64,000 bases of DNA, taken from the NCBI GenBank assembly GCA_045576655.1, contig JAZNGW010000028.1:1-64000 (forward strand). Reading direction: 5' to 3'. The notes under the pieces are model-generated. The model was given only the letters and a program-made list of their open reading frames with translations. It was not told the origin of the DNA and did no database searches. A program made the translations under genes and the position numbers. Origin of the DNA: RGIG8745 sp045576655. GTDB taxonomy: Bacteria > Bacteroidota > Bacteroidia > Bacteroidales > Bacteroidaceae. Positions 1 to 8,512 of the stretch are shown here, piece after piece (positions within the stretch are counted from its first letter, which is position 1; the number at the start of each line of letters is the position of its first letter).

Positions 1-279
1 GTCGGCCAGCTCCTTCTTCAGGCGGGCGATTTCGCTCTGAAGGGATTTGTAGTCATCTGGGGTTATTTCCTTGCCGCGTTTTTTCATAAGATCAGACAAT
101 TCTGGAGTTTCGTGCTCAAAGGTACGAATCCATATTTGCAATGTAGCACTAGGAACCCCTATTTTTTTCGAAATCTCAACAAATGGAAGACTATCGATGT
201 AATGAAGTTCCAAAAGTTCCCTGAATTTATCGGTCTTACCTGATATCGAAGGAAGAAGACCATTGCGAAGTATACTCAT
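1..279 (-). CDS. Transposase OrfA-like protein, N-terminal part (partial)
   Basis: Ninety-three codons are visible, starting at an ATG whose complement is at 277-279; the frame stays open to the left edge, so the C-terminus is missing. Residues 32-50 (PFVEISKKIGVPSATLQIW) read as a helix-turn-helix of the kind that binds IS ends in IS3-family OrfA. The last visible stretch (YKSLQSEIARLKKELAD) has leucine/isoleucine heptad spacing like the OrfA dimerisation zipper. In IS3 elements OrfB, with the DDE integrase, follows by frameshift; that part would lie left of this window. The family is assigned from architecture only. Confidence 0.6.
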   Translation of the reverse strand, partial: MSILRNGLLPSISGKTDKFRELLELHYIDSLPFVEISKKIGVPSATLQIWIRTFEHETPELSDLMKKRGKEITPDDYKSLQSEIARLKKELAD

Positions 280-314
280 AAAATTAAAATTTTAATGAGT
301 CAACCTATTTTACA
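1..314 (-). mobile_element. End of an IS3-type insertion sequence, cut by the window edge
   Basis: Read on the minus strand, the sequence just upstream of the transposase start begins TGTAAAATAGGTTGACTCA (inward from about 314). It starts with TG and is AT-rich, as the terminal inverted repeats of IS3-family elements are. The matching far end and any target duplication lie outside the window, so the outer boundary at 314 is inferred. Confidence 0.5.
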
Positions 315-493
315 AAAAGACACACCGAAGTGGAGGAAAGTTTCCGGCGAAGTCGAAATAACTTTTCAGCGGATACAGACTAAGAGACAGCCACATACCG
401 GCACACATCCACGAAGATTAAACCATGAGAGAATAAAAATATCAAAAGGACGAGAATAGAAACTTACTAAACTAATAAAAAGACAAAAAAATC

Positions 494-976
494 ATGAGAA
501 AGAACTTTATTATCGCAGCAATTGCAATGATGTTCGTAAGCCTCAGCACTTTTGCACAGGGCAACGCAAACTTTGAAGAAATGTATGCACGTATGGCAAG
601 CCGCCTTGCAAAGAACATGAAACTTGACGACGTGTCAACCGAACAATTTACTGCACTCTATGCAGAGTACATGAAAGCACGCATGGCTGCAGCCGGAGAA
701 CAGACGGGCAGAAGAGAAAGAGTCGATCTTGAGAACATCACCGATGAAAAAGCAACAGAATTGATCGAAAAGAACTTCAAGACACAAGAGGCACAACTCG
801 CCGTAGACCGCGAATACTATAACAAATTCATCAGAGTTATCACCCCTGCACAAGCTGCCCAAATATTTGTGCGCCGCAGCGGAGCGATGGGCGGCCAACG
901 TACAGGCGGCTACCGCCGAGGCGGATTCGGAGGTGACAGCAATAACGGATTCGGTGGTCAGGGAAACGACTTCTAA
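494..976 (+). CDS. Small secreted protein, Spy/CpxP-like, with a glycine-rich tail
   Basis: A 160-aa protein with a clear signal peptide (residues 1-22, ending STFAQ). The mature part is helical and rich in Met, Lys and Arg, with short repeats such as MYARMASRLAKNMKLDD and MKARMAAAG. This resembles the Spy/CpxP-like periplasmic proteins common in Bacteroidetes, which have been linked to envelope stress. The last 30 residues are Gly/Arg/Asn-rich and disordered (TGGYRRGGFGGDSNNGFGG). The ATG at 494 follows an A-rich leader with no Shine-Dalgarno, which is usual here. The gene is convergent with porN, and a hairpin lies between them. That it is a real gene is well supported; the function is a weak analogy. 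Confidence 0.8.
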   Translation: MRKNFIIAAIAMMFVSLSTFAQGNANFEEMYARMASRLAKNMKLDDVSTEQFTALYAEYMKARMAAAGEQTGRRERVDLENITDEKATELIEKNFKTQEAQLAVDREYYNKFIRVITPAQAAQIFVRRSGAMGGQRTGGYRRGGFGGDSNNGFGGQGNDF

Positions 977-999
977 GAATCACGACTCACTAAACGATA

Positions 1000-1031
1000 A
1001 AAGGCAGGTCCCAGTTTCGGACCTGCCTTTT
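1000..1031. terminator. Bidirectional intrinsic terminator
   Basis: An inverted repeat (AAAGGCAGGTCC, short loop, GGACCTGCCTTT) has A-rich sequence on one side and T-rich on the other. It can therefore end transcription of the plus-strand secreted protein gene and of the minus-strand T9SS genes that converge here. Confidence 0.85.
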
Positions 1032-1061
1032 ATTATTTGAAAACCAATCGGATTAGATGAA

Positions 1062-2108
1062 TCACCTGCGCTGGCGACGCACCGAAACTCGTGGAGACGA
1101 AGAGCCTGAAGACTTTGCTTTTTCTTTCTTCTCAACGGTCTTCTCGTTTGAACGACGTGATGAACGGGACGAAGCTGAACTCTTCGAACGCTTTGACTTA
1201 GAGTTTTCAGCAGCCTCAATAGAATCCTTGCGTGCAAGCTCCGCTGAATCCACTGGAGTAGTCCAGATGTTCTTCTCAAAATCTTCCATCTGTTTCTCTA
1301 TCCTCTTCTGCTCCTTAGCGACAGCGCTGTCAGTAGGACAATAATCCTGGATAGCACGGTTCTGCATGTTCGTTGTCATGTAGATTGTGCCTTTATACTG
1401 ATTTGTCGAGAAGTAATCATCAATCGACATGCGGGACGCGTTGTTCAAGTTGCTTGTCATAATCATCTGCTTACTGAGGTATGGCGCCAAGTCATCGTAC
1501 TTAACCCAGAAGAGCGGACGCTTCTGTTCATCCATGCTAAACTCATCAGCAGAGCGATGAAGCACAGGGCAAAGCGCTGTAACGCGGGTATGATAAGTAG
1601 CCGTATATTGGTCGTAATACGAACTTTCCTTCACAAAGAAACTCAATACTTCAGACGAAGGGACATCACTATCTGCAACCTTTATGCTATTACCATCTAT
1701 TTCATAATAGATGTCGTAGCGGTCAAGGAACTCCTTGAACTTACTGCGATTTTCCGTCCTGAAGTCTTCCACACCATCAGTAGTGTACTTGTACACCGGC
1801 AGTTTTCCTACATTGAACAAGCGGAACATCAGAGTGAAAAGGTTCTGATCGCCGTTCCTTGGCTCTACTGGATAATACAATGCCGCATTTTCATTCTTCT
1901 TCAAATCAAGCGAGCGATAAATATCACGTCGCCAAGCAACATTCTCAGGAACTGCAACTGCTGTAGGAAACATCAAGCTAGCCCTATCAACTGCAGATTC
2001 CGCCTTATTTTTAGTTACGTTGTTCCTCTTGATTCTGCTTTTGGCAGGCTGTGCCATAAGCGCACCTGTCAGACATATACCGAAAAGAAATAATAATACT
2101 CGTTTCAT
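1062..2108 (-). CDS. porN: T9SS component PorN/GldN
   Basis: A 348-aa exported protein with a signal peptide (residues 1-19, GALMAQ). The body carries the GldN/PorN sequence pattern: VAWRRDIYRSLDL, then NLFTLMFRLFNVGKLPVYKY. In the T9SS, PorN sits in the periplasm with the outer-membrane lipoprotein PorK, forming the ring complex that engages PorM. It is the last gene of the porP-K-L-M-N series, 32 bp after porM. The C-terminal 55 or so residues are unusually Ser/Lys/Arg-rich and look disordered; this basic tail is the least conserved part. The terminator at 1000-1031 closes the unit. Confidence 0.92.
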   Translation of the reverse strand: MKRVLLFLFGICLTGALMAQPAKSRIKRNNVTKNKAESAVDRASLMFPTAVAVPENVAWRRDIYRSLDLKKNENAALYYPVEPRNGDQNLFTLMFRLFNVGKLPVYKYTTDGVEDFRTENRSKFKEFLDRYDIYYEIDGNSIKVADSDVPSSEVLSFFVKESSYYDQYTATYHTRVTALCPVLHRSADEFSMDEQKRPLFWVKYDDLAPYLSKQMIMTSNLNNASRMSIDDYFSTNQYKGTIYMTTNMQNRAIQDYCPTDSAVAKEQKRIEKQMEDFEKNIWTTPVDSAELARKDSIEAAENSKSKRSKSSASSRSSRRSNEKTVEKKEKAKSSGSSSPRVSVRRQRR

Positions 2109-2140
2109 ATATTGAGTTTTTATGTGTGTTACAGTCTTTT

Positions 2141-3703
2141 TTATCTAATAATTACCGGTATCGCCCCCGAAAGAGTTCTTTCTACGCCGTCAGGACCTAC
2201 AGCCTTCACGTTAGATATATAAAAACGCTTTCCTCGGCCCAATTCTCGGAACATTTCACGCTGGCGCTCTGTGAAATTTGCAGAACGGGAAACTTCAGGT
2301 ATCACATTACCCATCCTATCAAAGAACGTAGTTTCGAAGGCCGTAACCTTGAACGCAATATCCAAAAGGCCGTCATCTATAGCTGCACCTATGCCAGGTG
2401 TTGCAAGCAACTGCGCCTTTGAGATCGGTTTCTCGCCACGATAGCGCGAAGGATTACCGCTTTCGTCCTTACAGTCAAGATAAGCTGTTGGATCAGGCAA
2501 TTTGCGGACATGGAAAGTAAACTTACCCATTTCCTGACTCCTGCCTTCATTTTGAGCAGTAACAGTTATGACCACATCCTGTCCCACGTTTGAAGGCACC
2601 GCTACGTATTCGCCATCACCTTTCTTCGTAAGCGTTCCGCCTGTCATTGTAGCACTGATTCTATTTGCAGGAACCCCTGGAACACTGACGCTAATAGGAT
2701 TCTGATAACCCGCATATAGCATATTCATCATAGTAGCCGACACCGTTGCAGATGGTTCCACTACCGTATATGGCTGAGAAAACTCACGACGAATCTCCTC
2801 ACCGTTACCATTACGCATTACGAGATAGCCCTTCAGAGTAAAATCGCCGGTACGCGTACAAATGGTTTCATACACATTCGAACCAAGCGGTGAGTCTTCA
2901 ATAAAGATGTCTGGACGCTGTGTCGTGTCAACTGCAGCCATGATAATCTGAGCCGAAAACTTACTTCCACGAACCACCGTCTGCGAATTTGGAATGACGT
3001 AAGCATTAATCTGGTTAACCCTAACATCCTTCACGTCAATATTAGAAATAAGTTGGTGAAGAACCTCTCCCTCTGCATAACGCACATCATTCTGTATCTT
3101 AGTCAACAGCGTTACAGCAGCAGCAACCGGAGTACTCTCAAACATGTACTCCTGCCAATTCTTGCCAAGAGCCCTTGCCTTGCTTGGCACTTCAGTAGAG
3201 AAATTTGAACCTATTATACGCTGTTGCGCCGTATCAGATATCATCGTCAAAATATCTGCACGATACTTGTTTATAGCATCATAAAAATCTTCGCCTTTAC
3301 CTACACCTGGGGCAAGCATCACATGAGCTGCGGCCTCAAGATTTTCCTTACCCTCCACATTTTTTATATCCGCATCATCTCCATCGGCTTCACGGACTAT
3401 GTCCCATTTCAGTTGTTCCGCGAAATCATACAACGAGTCGGAAATAGCCTTAACTACCTGAGCCTTGTTATACCACTCTCGAGTCTTTTCAGGATTGAGC
3501 TGCATAGCCTCATCTAAGGTGGCATATATGGAGTTATTCTGGGATGTGGAATTTTCCGTCGAGCGCGTCAAACTTTCATCAACCAACACAATACCATTTA
3601 GCACATCCGAACTGACATTAAGTGCAAGCATTGCCATCAAGACGATATACATGAGGTTTATCATCTTTTGACGCGGCGAGACTCTTTTTTTCTTTATAGC
3701 CAT
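2141..3703 (-). CDS. porM: T9SS motor protein PorM/GldM
   Basis: A 520-aa inner-membrane protein with one N-terminal membrane segment (about residues 14-33, MINLMYIVLMAMLALNV) and a long periplasmic part. The opening PRQKMINLMYIVL is characteristic of GldM. In the family, this helix pairs with PorL in the inner membrane as a proton-driven rotary motor, and the four periplasmic domains reach to the PorK-PorN ring. The start lies 11 bp after the porL stop, which indicates co-transcription. Length is typical for the family. No defects seen. Confidence 0.95.
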   Translation of the reverse strand: MAIKKKRVSPRQKMINLMYIVLMAMLALNVSSDVLNGIVLVDESLTRSTENSTSQNNSIYATLDEAMQLNPEKTREWYNKAQVVKAISDSLYDFAEQLKWDIVREADGDDADIKNVEGKENLEAAAHVMLAPGVGKGEDFYDAINKYRADILTMISDTAQQRIIGSNFSTEVPSKARALGKNWQEYMFESTPVAAAVTLLTKIQNDVRYAEGEVLHQLISNIDVKDVRVNQINAYVIPNSQTVVRGSKFSAQIIMAAVDTTQRPDIFIEDSPLGSNVYETICTRTGDFTLKGYLVMRNGNGEEIRREFSQPYTVVEPSATVSATMMNMLYAGYQNPISVSVPGVPANRISATMTGGTLTKKGDGEYVAVPSNVGQDVVITVTAQNEGRSQEMGKFTFHVRKLPDPTAYLDCKDESGNPSRYRGEKPISKAQLLATPGIGAAIDDGLLDIAFKVTAFETTFFDRMGNVIPEVSRSANFTERQREMFRELGRGKRFYISNVKAVGPDGVERTLSGAIPVIIR

Positions 3704-3714
3704 TATATTCTGGA

Positions 3715-4482
3715 TTACTTCATGTTAACTTTAAGGGCTTCAACCATACGGGCATACACAGCATTGAGTTCGTCAAGCTGCTGAGCCAAACGTTTAGTCT
3801 GCTCATGAACCTCGTCAATTGTTCCGCTCTGCGCGCTTACGCTACGCAATTGAATCTCATAGAAGCGGTTGATACCTGTAAGAGTGCGGTTCATAGTCTC
3901 CATTTCTTCAGAATCGCGAGTAAGGCGGGCAGACTGCTCCGCAACGAGCTTTAAGGTTTCTGTAAGTTCGTTCAACTGTTCAACATAAGCCTTAGTAGCC
4001 TCTTGCATCTCTGGAGTCATACCTGCAAATTGCTGAGAAGAGAATACCGGAGAACTTGCAACTTTAGAAGCAAGCTGACCCGCATCAACAGATGCTGTAG
4101 CCTCTGACGGCAAAACCTCACCAGAAGGAATTGTACCGCCACCGATTATTATAGGACCATTACCTTGCACAGCAGAACCGCCAATTATGACAGGATTGCT
4201 GACCGCAGACGGTGCAACAGATGCCCCCTCATTTTCATCTTCCGGTATGCTATCCTTATCCCAAGGAAGTTCAAAACCTGAAATAAAGAACACGAGCACC
4301 TCTGTTCCCATACCGATGAAGAGCATCAAGTTTGCTCCGCTTATGTGAGTCAGTTTAAACAAGGCTCCAAGAATTACAATCGCAGCACCCCAACTATAAG
4401 CAAAGTTAAGGAATATCTGTCCTGAGCTACTTGCTATCCACTGTTGTATCGCAGTCAATTTTCTCTTTCCTATTCGTGCCAT
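3715..4482 (-). CDS. porL: T9SS motor protein PorL/GldL
   Basis: A 255-aa inner-membrane protein with two closely spaced transmembrane helices (about residues 22-44 and 51-70) and a long cytoplasmic C-terminal domain predicted to be coiled coil (residues about 150-255). The second helix holds a glutamate in GTEVLVFFISGF (Glu61), matching the conserved charged residue thought to couple proton flow to rotation in GldL. A Pro/Gly/Ile-rich linker (NPVIIGGSAVQG, PIIIGGGTIPSG) separates membrane and coiled-coil parts. It lies between porK and porM with short gaps. Confidence 0.94.
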   Translation of the reverse strand: MARIGKRKLTAIQQWIASSSGQIFLNFAYSWGAAIVILGALFKLTHISGANLMLFIGMGTEVLVFFISGFELPWDKDSIPEDENEGASVAPSAVSNPVIIGGSAVQGNGPIIIGGGTIPSGEVLPSEATASVDAGQLASKVASSPVFSSQQFAGMTPEMQEATKAYVEQLNELTETLKLVAEQSARLTRDSEEMETMNRTLTGINRFYEIQLRSVSAQSGTIDEVHEQTKRLAQQLDELNAVYARMVEALKVNMK

Positions 4483-4522
4483 ATTTATTTTTCCTTTCCG
4501 TCTTATGTGTATTCAAACAAAC

Positions 4523-5962
4523 TTATTTTCTACTTTTTCCTGACGCACCGACCTTTGTACGAACGCATCTGAAACCGATATAAGAGCGCCCCACGTTCTG
4601 ATACTCATTAGAGCGCCATGCGGATTTTATGAAGTTTTCTGGATCTTTCCAAGAACCTCCACGCACAGACTTACGCTTCAAAGCATAAGGATCTTCTTTT
4701 GCCGCATTATAACTCAGCTGAGGGTTCATATCGCTCATCGACATCACACCAGCCTCAGTAAAGACTGTGCTTGTCCACTCAGCCACATTACCTGCCATAT
4801 CGTAAAGTCCGTTGGAATTAGGCGAATATATACCTGTCTGCGAAGTTATTAAGTTACCGTCATTGGTATAATTTCCGCGGTCAGGTTTAAAGTTCGCATA
4901 GAAGCATCCCTTTTCACTCTTCACGCCTTCCTGCTCCCACGGAAGTTCGTTACCAGCCTTTCCTCTTGCAGCGTACTCCCACTCTGCCTCAGTAGGCAAA
5001 CGATAGCGCTGAACGTAACGCGCGCTTTCGCCAAGTCCTTTAAGCAGGAAGTCTGTTCTCCAATTGCAGAAAGCCGTAGCCTGTTCCCAGTCAACACCCA
5101 CTACTGGATATTCATTGTAAACAGGACTATTGAAATAAGTGCGCATGTACACCTCATTCTCCGCATTTTGGAAGTCGTTAACCCAGCAAGTCGTGTCAGG
5201 GTAGACGTTTACGATATACGTATTAACGAAGTCCCACATGCTTGAAAGAGGGCGGGTTATAGTTTCGCGACGAATACGTCCGTCGTCATCAATATAAGCA
5301 GTGTCCTTTGAAATCATCACAACGGCCTCTTCATCCACAGTAACATCAGTGTTAAGAACTCGCTCTGACGGATTAAGCCTATACTTACGCATGGCAGCCA
5401 TTGCATAGTCAAAAACCTCATAGCGATAGTTCATCTGACTTGCATCAAGCATCTTTGTCCCATCAAACGGATGAGTGATATAAACGCTTTCAATAGCCCT
5501 CTGCTGGTCCTCGTCCGCATTCTTCCAAGGGATTGGCTTTGCCCAATTAAGATGAGGAGTGACAGGGTCACCGTTTTTGTCCTCTTCAATTTTAAATGTT
5601 TCATCGCCGCCATAAGCAGGATCGGCAAGACGCTCACGAATGATCGAATCGCGCACCCAATAGACAAACTGGCGATACTTGGAATTGCTAACTTCCTTCT
5701 CATCCATCCAGAATGCATCTACGGATATTTCTCTCACAGGCATCTGAGCTCCCCACAAACTGTCGGCTTTCTCCATACCCATCTTTAAAGAACCACGCGC
5801 AACCTCAACCATTCCATAAGGTATCGGTTCCGAAAATGAAGTTCCTCCTACACCAGTCACCTCACCCCCGATAGCAGAACTGCTCGTATTACCCATGCCC
5901 ATGCATGAAACAATTACAGACAGAATGCCACCTACGCATATTGCTGATAAAACCTTTTTCAT
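4523..5962 (-). CDS. porK: T9SS outer-membrane lipoprotein PorK/GldK
   Basis: A 479-aa lipoprotein with a formylglycine-generating-enzyme-like (FGE-sulfatase) fold. The start chosen is the ATG at 5962, because it places a standard lipoprotein signal (MKKVLSAICVGGILSVIVSC) at the N-terminus; an upstream in-frame start would only add MSIYT. FGE-fold hallmarks include WEYAARGK, LYDMAGNVAEWTS, RGGSWKDP and a terminal YIGFRC. PorK forms the large periplasmic ring with PorN under the outer membrane. It lies 65 bp after porP and 40 bp before porL. Confidence 0.95.
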   Translation of the reverse strand: MKKVLSAICVGGILSVIVSCMGMGNTSSSAIGGEVTGVGGTSFSEPIPYGMVEVARGSLKMGMEKADSLWGAQMPVREISVDAFWMDEKEVSNSKYRQFVYWVRDSIIRERLADPAYGGDETFKIEEDKNGDPVTPHLNWAKPIPWKNADEDQQRAIESVYITHPFDGTKMLDASQMNYRYEVFDYAMAAMRKYRLNPSERVLNTDVTVDEEAVVMISKDTAYIDDDGRIRRETITRPLSSMWDFVNTYIVNVYPDTTCWVNDFQNAENEVYMRTYFNSPVYNEYPVVGVDWEQATAFCNWRTDFLLKGLGESARYVQRYRLPTEAEWEYAARGKAGNELPWEQEGVKSEKGCFYANFKPDRGNYTNDGNLITSQTGIYSPNSNGLYDMAGNVAEWTSTVFTEAGVMSMSDMNPQLSYNAAKEDPYALKRKSVRGGSWKDPENFIKSAWRSNEYQNVGRSYIGFRCVRTKVGASGKSRK

Positions 5963-6027
5963 TGTATATATACTCATTTAGTTTATTTCAAATTAATCTT
6001 CTGCCAAATCAACGCCAGGCTTAACTC

Positions 6028-6969
6028 TTACAAGAATCTGACACTCTTATGCTTGTTGCGCCCCTTCTTAAACAAATCCAAGTCGGTCTGGTAACTTACC
6101 ACCAACTCGTGAGAACCGTTCTTCCACCCTACACCCGAAGTGTACAACTGATAGGAATATCCTAACGAAATTCCGTGGAAATCACCTCCCACAAGGAAAG
6201 AGACCGAGGTGTTGGGGCTATAGCCCACGCCGCCAAACAGTTTTTTCTCCTCATAGTCGTATGTCAACCGGCACTGCACATCTTCCCTCCACGACTGCAG
6301 GTCTGTCTGCACCAGAAAAGAAGGCTGTAATGATAGTAACGGATTATTTAGTTTTATATTGCATCCGCCCATCAAATAATACATCGGAGAGATTTCAACC
6401 TCGTGCCTTTCACCTATTTCCAACACAGGCGAAGTCAGATGCTGTGCCGACAGACCTCCCCAGTACTTAGGATGATGAAAATAGAGTCCTGCACCCAAAT
6501 CAAACCCTGTGCCCTTAACTGAAGAAGTCGGAAATGCGGGGTCTGAAGCATCCTCCAGCTCCACATCCGTCGGATCAAGTTCCTCGCTTATGATAGCTCC
6601 CTGAAGACCTATAGCCAAACGGCCGCTTTTCCCAACTTTGAAGTTATAGGCATACTGCAAACTAATCTTCTGAGTTTTGAACATACCTATTTGGTCACTC
6701 ATCAAGCTGACACCTGCACCATGACGAGGGCTAAGGAAATACACTGGCAAATCCGCACCAAAGTACAAGGTTTGAGGAGCGCCGTCATACCCCATAAACT
6801 GCATCGAATAAGCACCATTAACATTAAGTTTGCCGTCAACGCCTGACACAGCAGGGTTGTAGAACGACTTCAATCGTGTGTAATCCGTGAATTGCACGTC
6901 CCACTGAGCCATTGCCGCAAACGCGACCCCCACCCACACGATTAATAATGTTAAAAACCTTTTCGCCAT
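6028..6969 (-). CDS. porP: T9SS outer-membrane protein PorP/SprF family
   Basis: A 313-aa beta-barrel-type protein with a signal peptide (residues 1-21, FAAMAQ). The early sequence VQFTDYTRLKSFYNPAVSG matches PorP/SprF, whose members begin with a short segment followed by a conserved NPA motif. Alternating hydrophobic strands fill the rest. PorP is the first gene of the T9SS block and is essential for secretion in Porphyromonas. The 73-bp gap upstream to the MATE gene shows no clear TTTG/TAnnTTTG promoter. Confidence 0.92.
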   Translation of the reverse strand: MAKRFLTLLIVWVGVAFAAMAQWDVQFTDYTRLKSFYNPAVSGVDGKLNVNGAYSMQFMGYDGAPQTLYFGADLPVYFLSPRHGAGVSLMSDQIGMFKTQKISLQYAYNFKVGKSGRLAIGLQGAIISEELDPTDVELEDASDPAFPTSSVKGTGFDLGAGLYFHHPKYWGGLSAQHLTSPVLEIGERHEVEISPMYYLMGGCNIKLNNPLLSLQPSFLVQTDLQSWREDVQCRLTYDYEEKKLFGGVGYSPNTSVSFLVGGDFHGISLGYSYQLYTSGVGWKNGSHELVVSYQTDLDLFKKGRNKHKSVRFL

Positions 6970-7042
6970 AAAAATAATAACTCAAATACCCTTGTTTTAT
7001 TGTACCCACACTATTATTTTTAGCTCTCAGAGCCTCATTTTG

Positions 7043-8398
7043 TCACCTGTTGCCACGCATTTTCTTGTATAGGAGATATACAACTATCAAAACCGTAGTA
7101 ACCATTTCCGCCAAAGGTGTAGCCAACCAAATTCCAGGCTCCCCTATCAAAATGGGTAAAAGCAGAAAGCACGGAAGAAGTAAGACCACCCCACGCAACA
7201 GCATAACAGCCGTAGCCGGCACAACTCTTTCCACACTCTGATAATACCCCACGACACAGATATTTATGACAAAGAACACAAACCCCGACGCAAAGAGTGG
7301 CATACCCCTCACCGCCAGCACTCCTGCTCCGCACGACGCATCAATAAACAGAGCCACAAGCATTTCAGGAAACAGCACAAACACCAGAGTTACCCCCAGA
7401 CCAAAAAGCACAGACACCTTCATCATTAGACTGCGAGCCTTGCGTACTCGATCATACGCCCCGTTCCCATAGCTATAGCTCACTATTGGTTGAGCCGATT
7501 GCACTATTGAGTTTCCCATCATAAAGATAAAAGGCGTGTAGTAGCAGACAATGCCAAACGCCCCTACCCCGTCGTCGCCCAAATACTGCATGAAAACGAT
7601 ATTTCCCACAAGCACCAGCACCGCCAACATTATCTCGCCCAATAAGGAAGAAAATCCTATACGGCACTGATAGGAAACATTTCTCAACGACAGAACGCAA
7701 CTCCTACGACTCCATTTTGGCATCTTTGGTTTAAGGCGCTTCGCAAAAAACAGCAGATATACCATTGCTATCACTCCTCCCACCACAACACTAATTCCTG
7801 TAGCAATCGCCGCACCCTTCACTCCCATGCCGAGAGGGAAGATAAACACCCAGTCAAGCACAGCATTAGTCACCGCATTTGCCACATTACACCACATCGC
7901 AACCTTAGGTGCACCGTCCAACCTGATAATAAAAAGCCCGATAGTACTCCACACCTGAAAGAGGAAACAAGGAGTAATATACAGCATATAATCAAGGACC
8001 TGCGGCATTAAAGAGTCTGATGCGCCCAGCATCCTCGCCACCTTCTCCGGCATTAACATTATAAGAGAGCAACCAACAACCGTCACCGCCAATGTAAACA
8101 GTAAAGCCTGAGCGACATTAAGCCTGGCAGCCTTTTCGTTTCCTTTTGACAGATGCAACGCTGCCACGACGGAACACCCCGAACCGACCATCAGTTCCAA
8201 ACCTGAAAACAGCATCCACAGAGGCACAACGATATTAACAGCTGCAACACCGTCGCTTCCGGTTCCCTGCCCCACAAAAATACCGTCAATGGCCGTCACT
8301 GCACAAATGCTCAACGAACCGAACAACGTTGGGATGAACAGTTTCCGAAACAAATGGTTAACCTTACCACTTGAAAAATCTATCGAGTCACGTTGCAT
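7043..8398 (-). CDS. MATE-family multidrug/cation exporter
   Basis: A 451-aa integral membrane protein with about twelve hydrophobic segments in two similar halves, the usual MATE size. Family signatures include LFIPTLFGSLSICAVTAIDG at the start, GQGTGSDGVAAVNIVVPLW in the first half and MGNSIVQSAQPIVSYSYGNG in the second. MATE proteins export organic cations or drugs in exchange for Na+ or H+; the substrate cannot be told here. It is on the same strand as the T9SS genes, with a 73-bp gap, and is separated from the arabinofuranosidase gene by 114 bp of repeats. Confidence 0.9.
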   Translation of the reverse strand: MQRDSIDFSSGKVNHLFRKLFIPTLFGSLSICAVTAIDGIFVGQGTGSDGVAAVNIVVPLWMLFSGLELMVGSGCSVVAALHLSKGNEKAARLNVAQALLFTLAVTVVGCSLIMLMPEKVARMLGASDSLMPQVLDYMLYITPCFLFQVWSTIGLFIIRLDGAPKVAMWCNVANAVTNAVLDWVFIFPLGMGVKGAAIATGISVVVGGVIAMVYLLFFAKRLKPKMPKWSRRSCVLSLRNVSYQCRIGFSSLLGEIMLAVLVLVGNIVFMQYLGDDGVGAFGIVCYYTPFIFMMGNSIVQSAQPIVSYSYGNGAYDRVRKARSLMMKVSVLFGLGVTLVFVLFPEMLVALFIDASCGAGVLAVRGMPLFASGFVFFVINICVVGYYQSVERVVPATAVMLLRGVVLLLPCFLLLPILIGEPGIWLATPLAEMVTTVLIVVYLLYKKMRGNR

Positions 8399-8420
8399 CG
8401 TCTACCTTTACCCAAACGCA

Positions 8421-8448
8421 GAGACGTCACACGAGGTGGCGTCTCTAC
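8421..8448. repeat. REP-like hairpin ending in CTAC
   Basis: The sequence GAGACGTCAC, short loop, GTGGCGTCTC, then TAC, forms a stem. Read on the minus strand it begins with GTAG. The same type recurs at 22431-22455. Confidence 0.65.
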
Positions 8449-8470
8449 TATTATATTACAGAGTAATATC

Positions 8471-8505
8471 AATTATGAATTACGAATTATCAATTACGAA
8501 TTATG
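8471..8505. repeat. Five 7-bp tandem repeats (AATTAYG/AATTATC)
   Basis: Units AATTATG, AATTACG, AATTATC, AATTACG, AATTATG follow without gaps, just after the stop of the GH127-type gene on the minus strand. Confidence 0.85.
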
Positions 8506-8512
8506 AGTCCAT

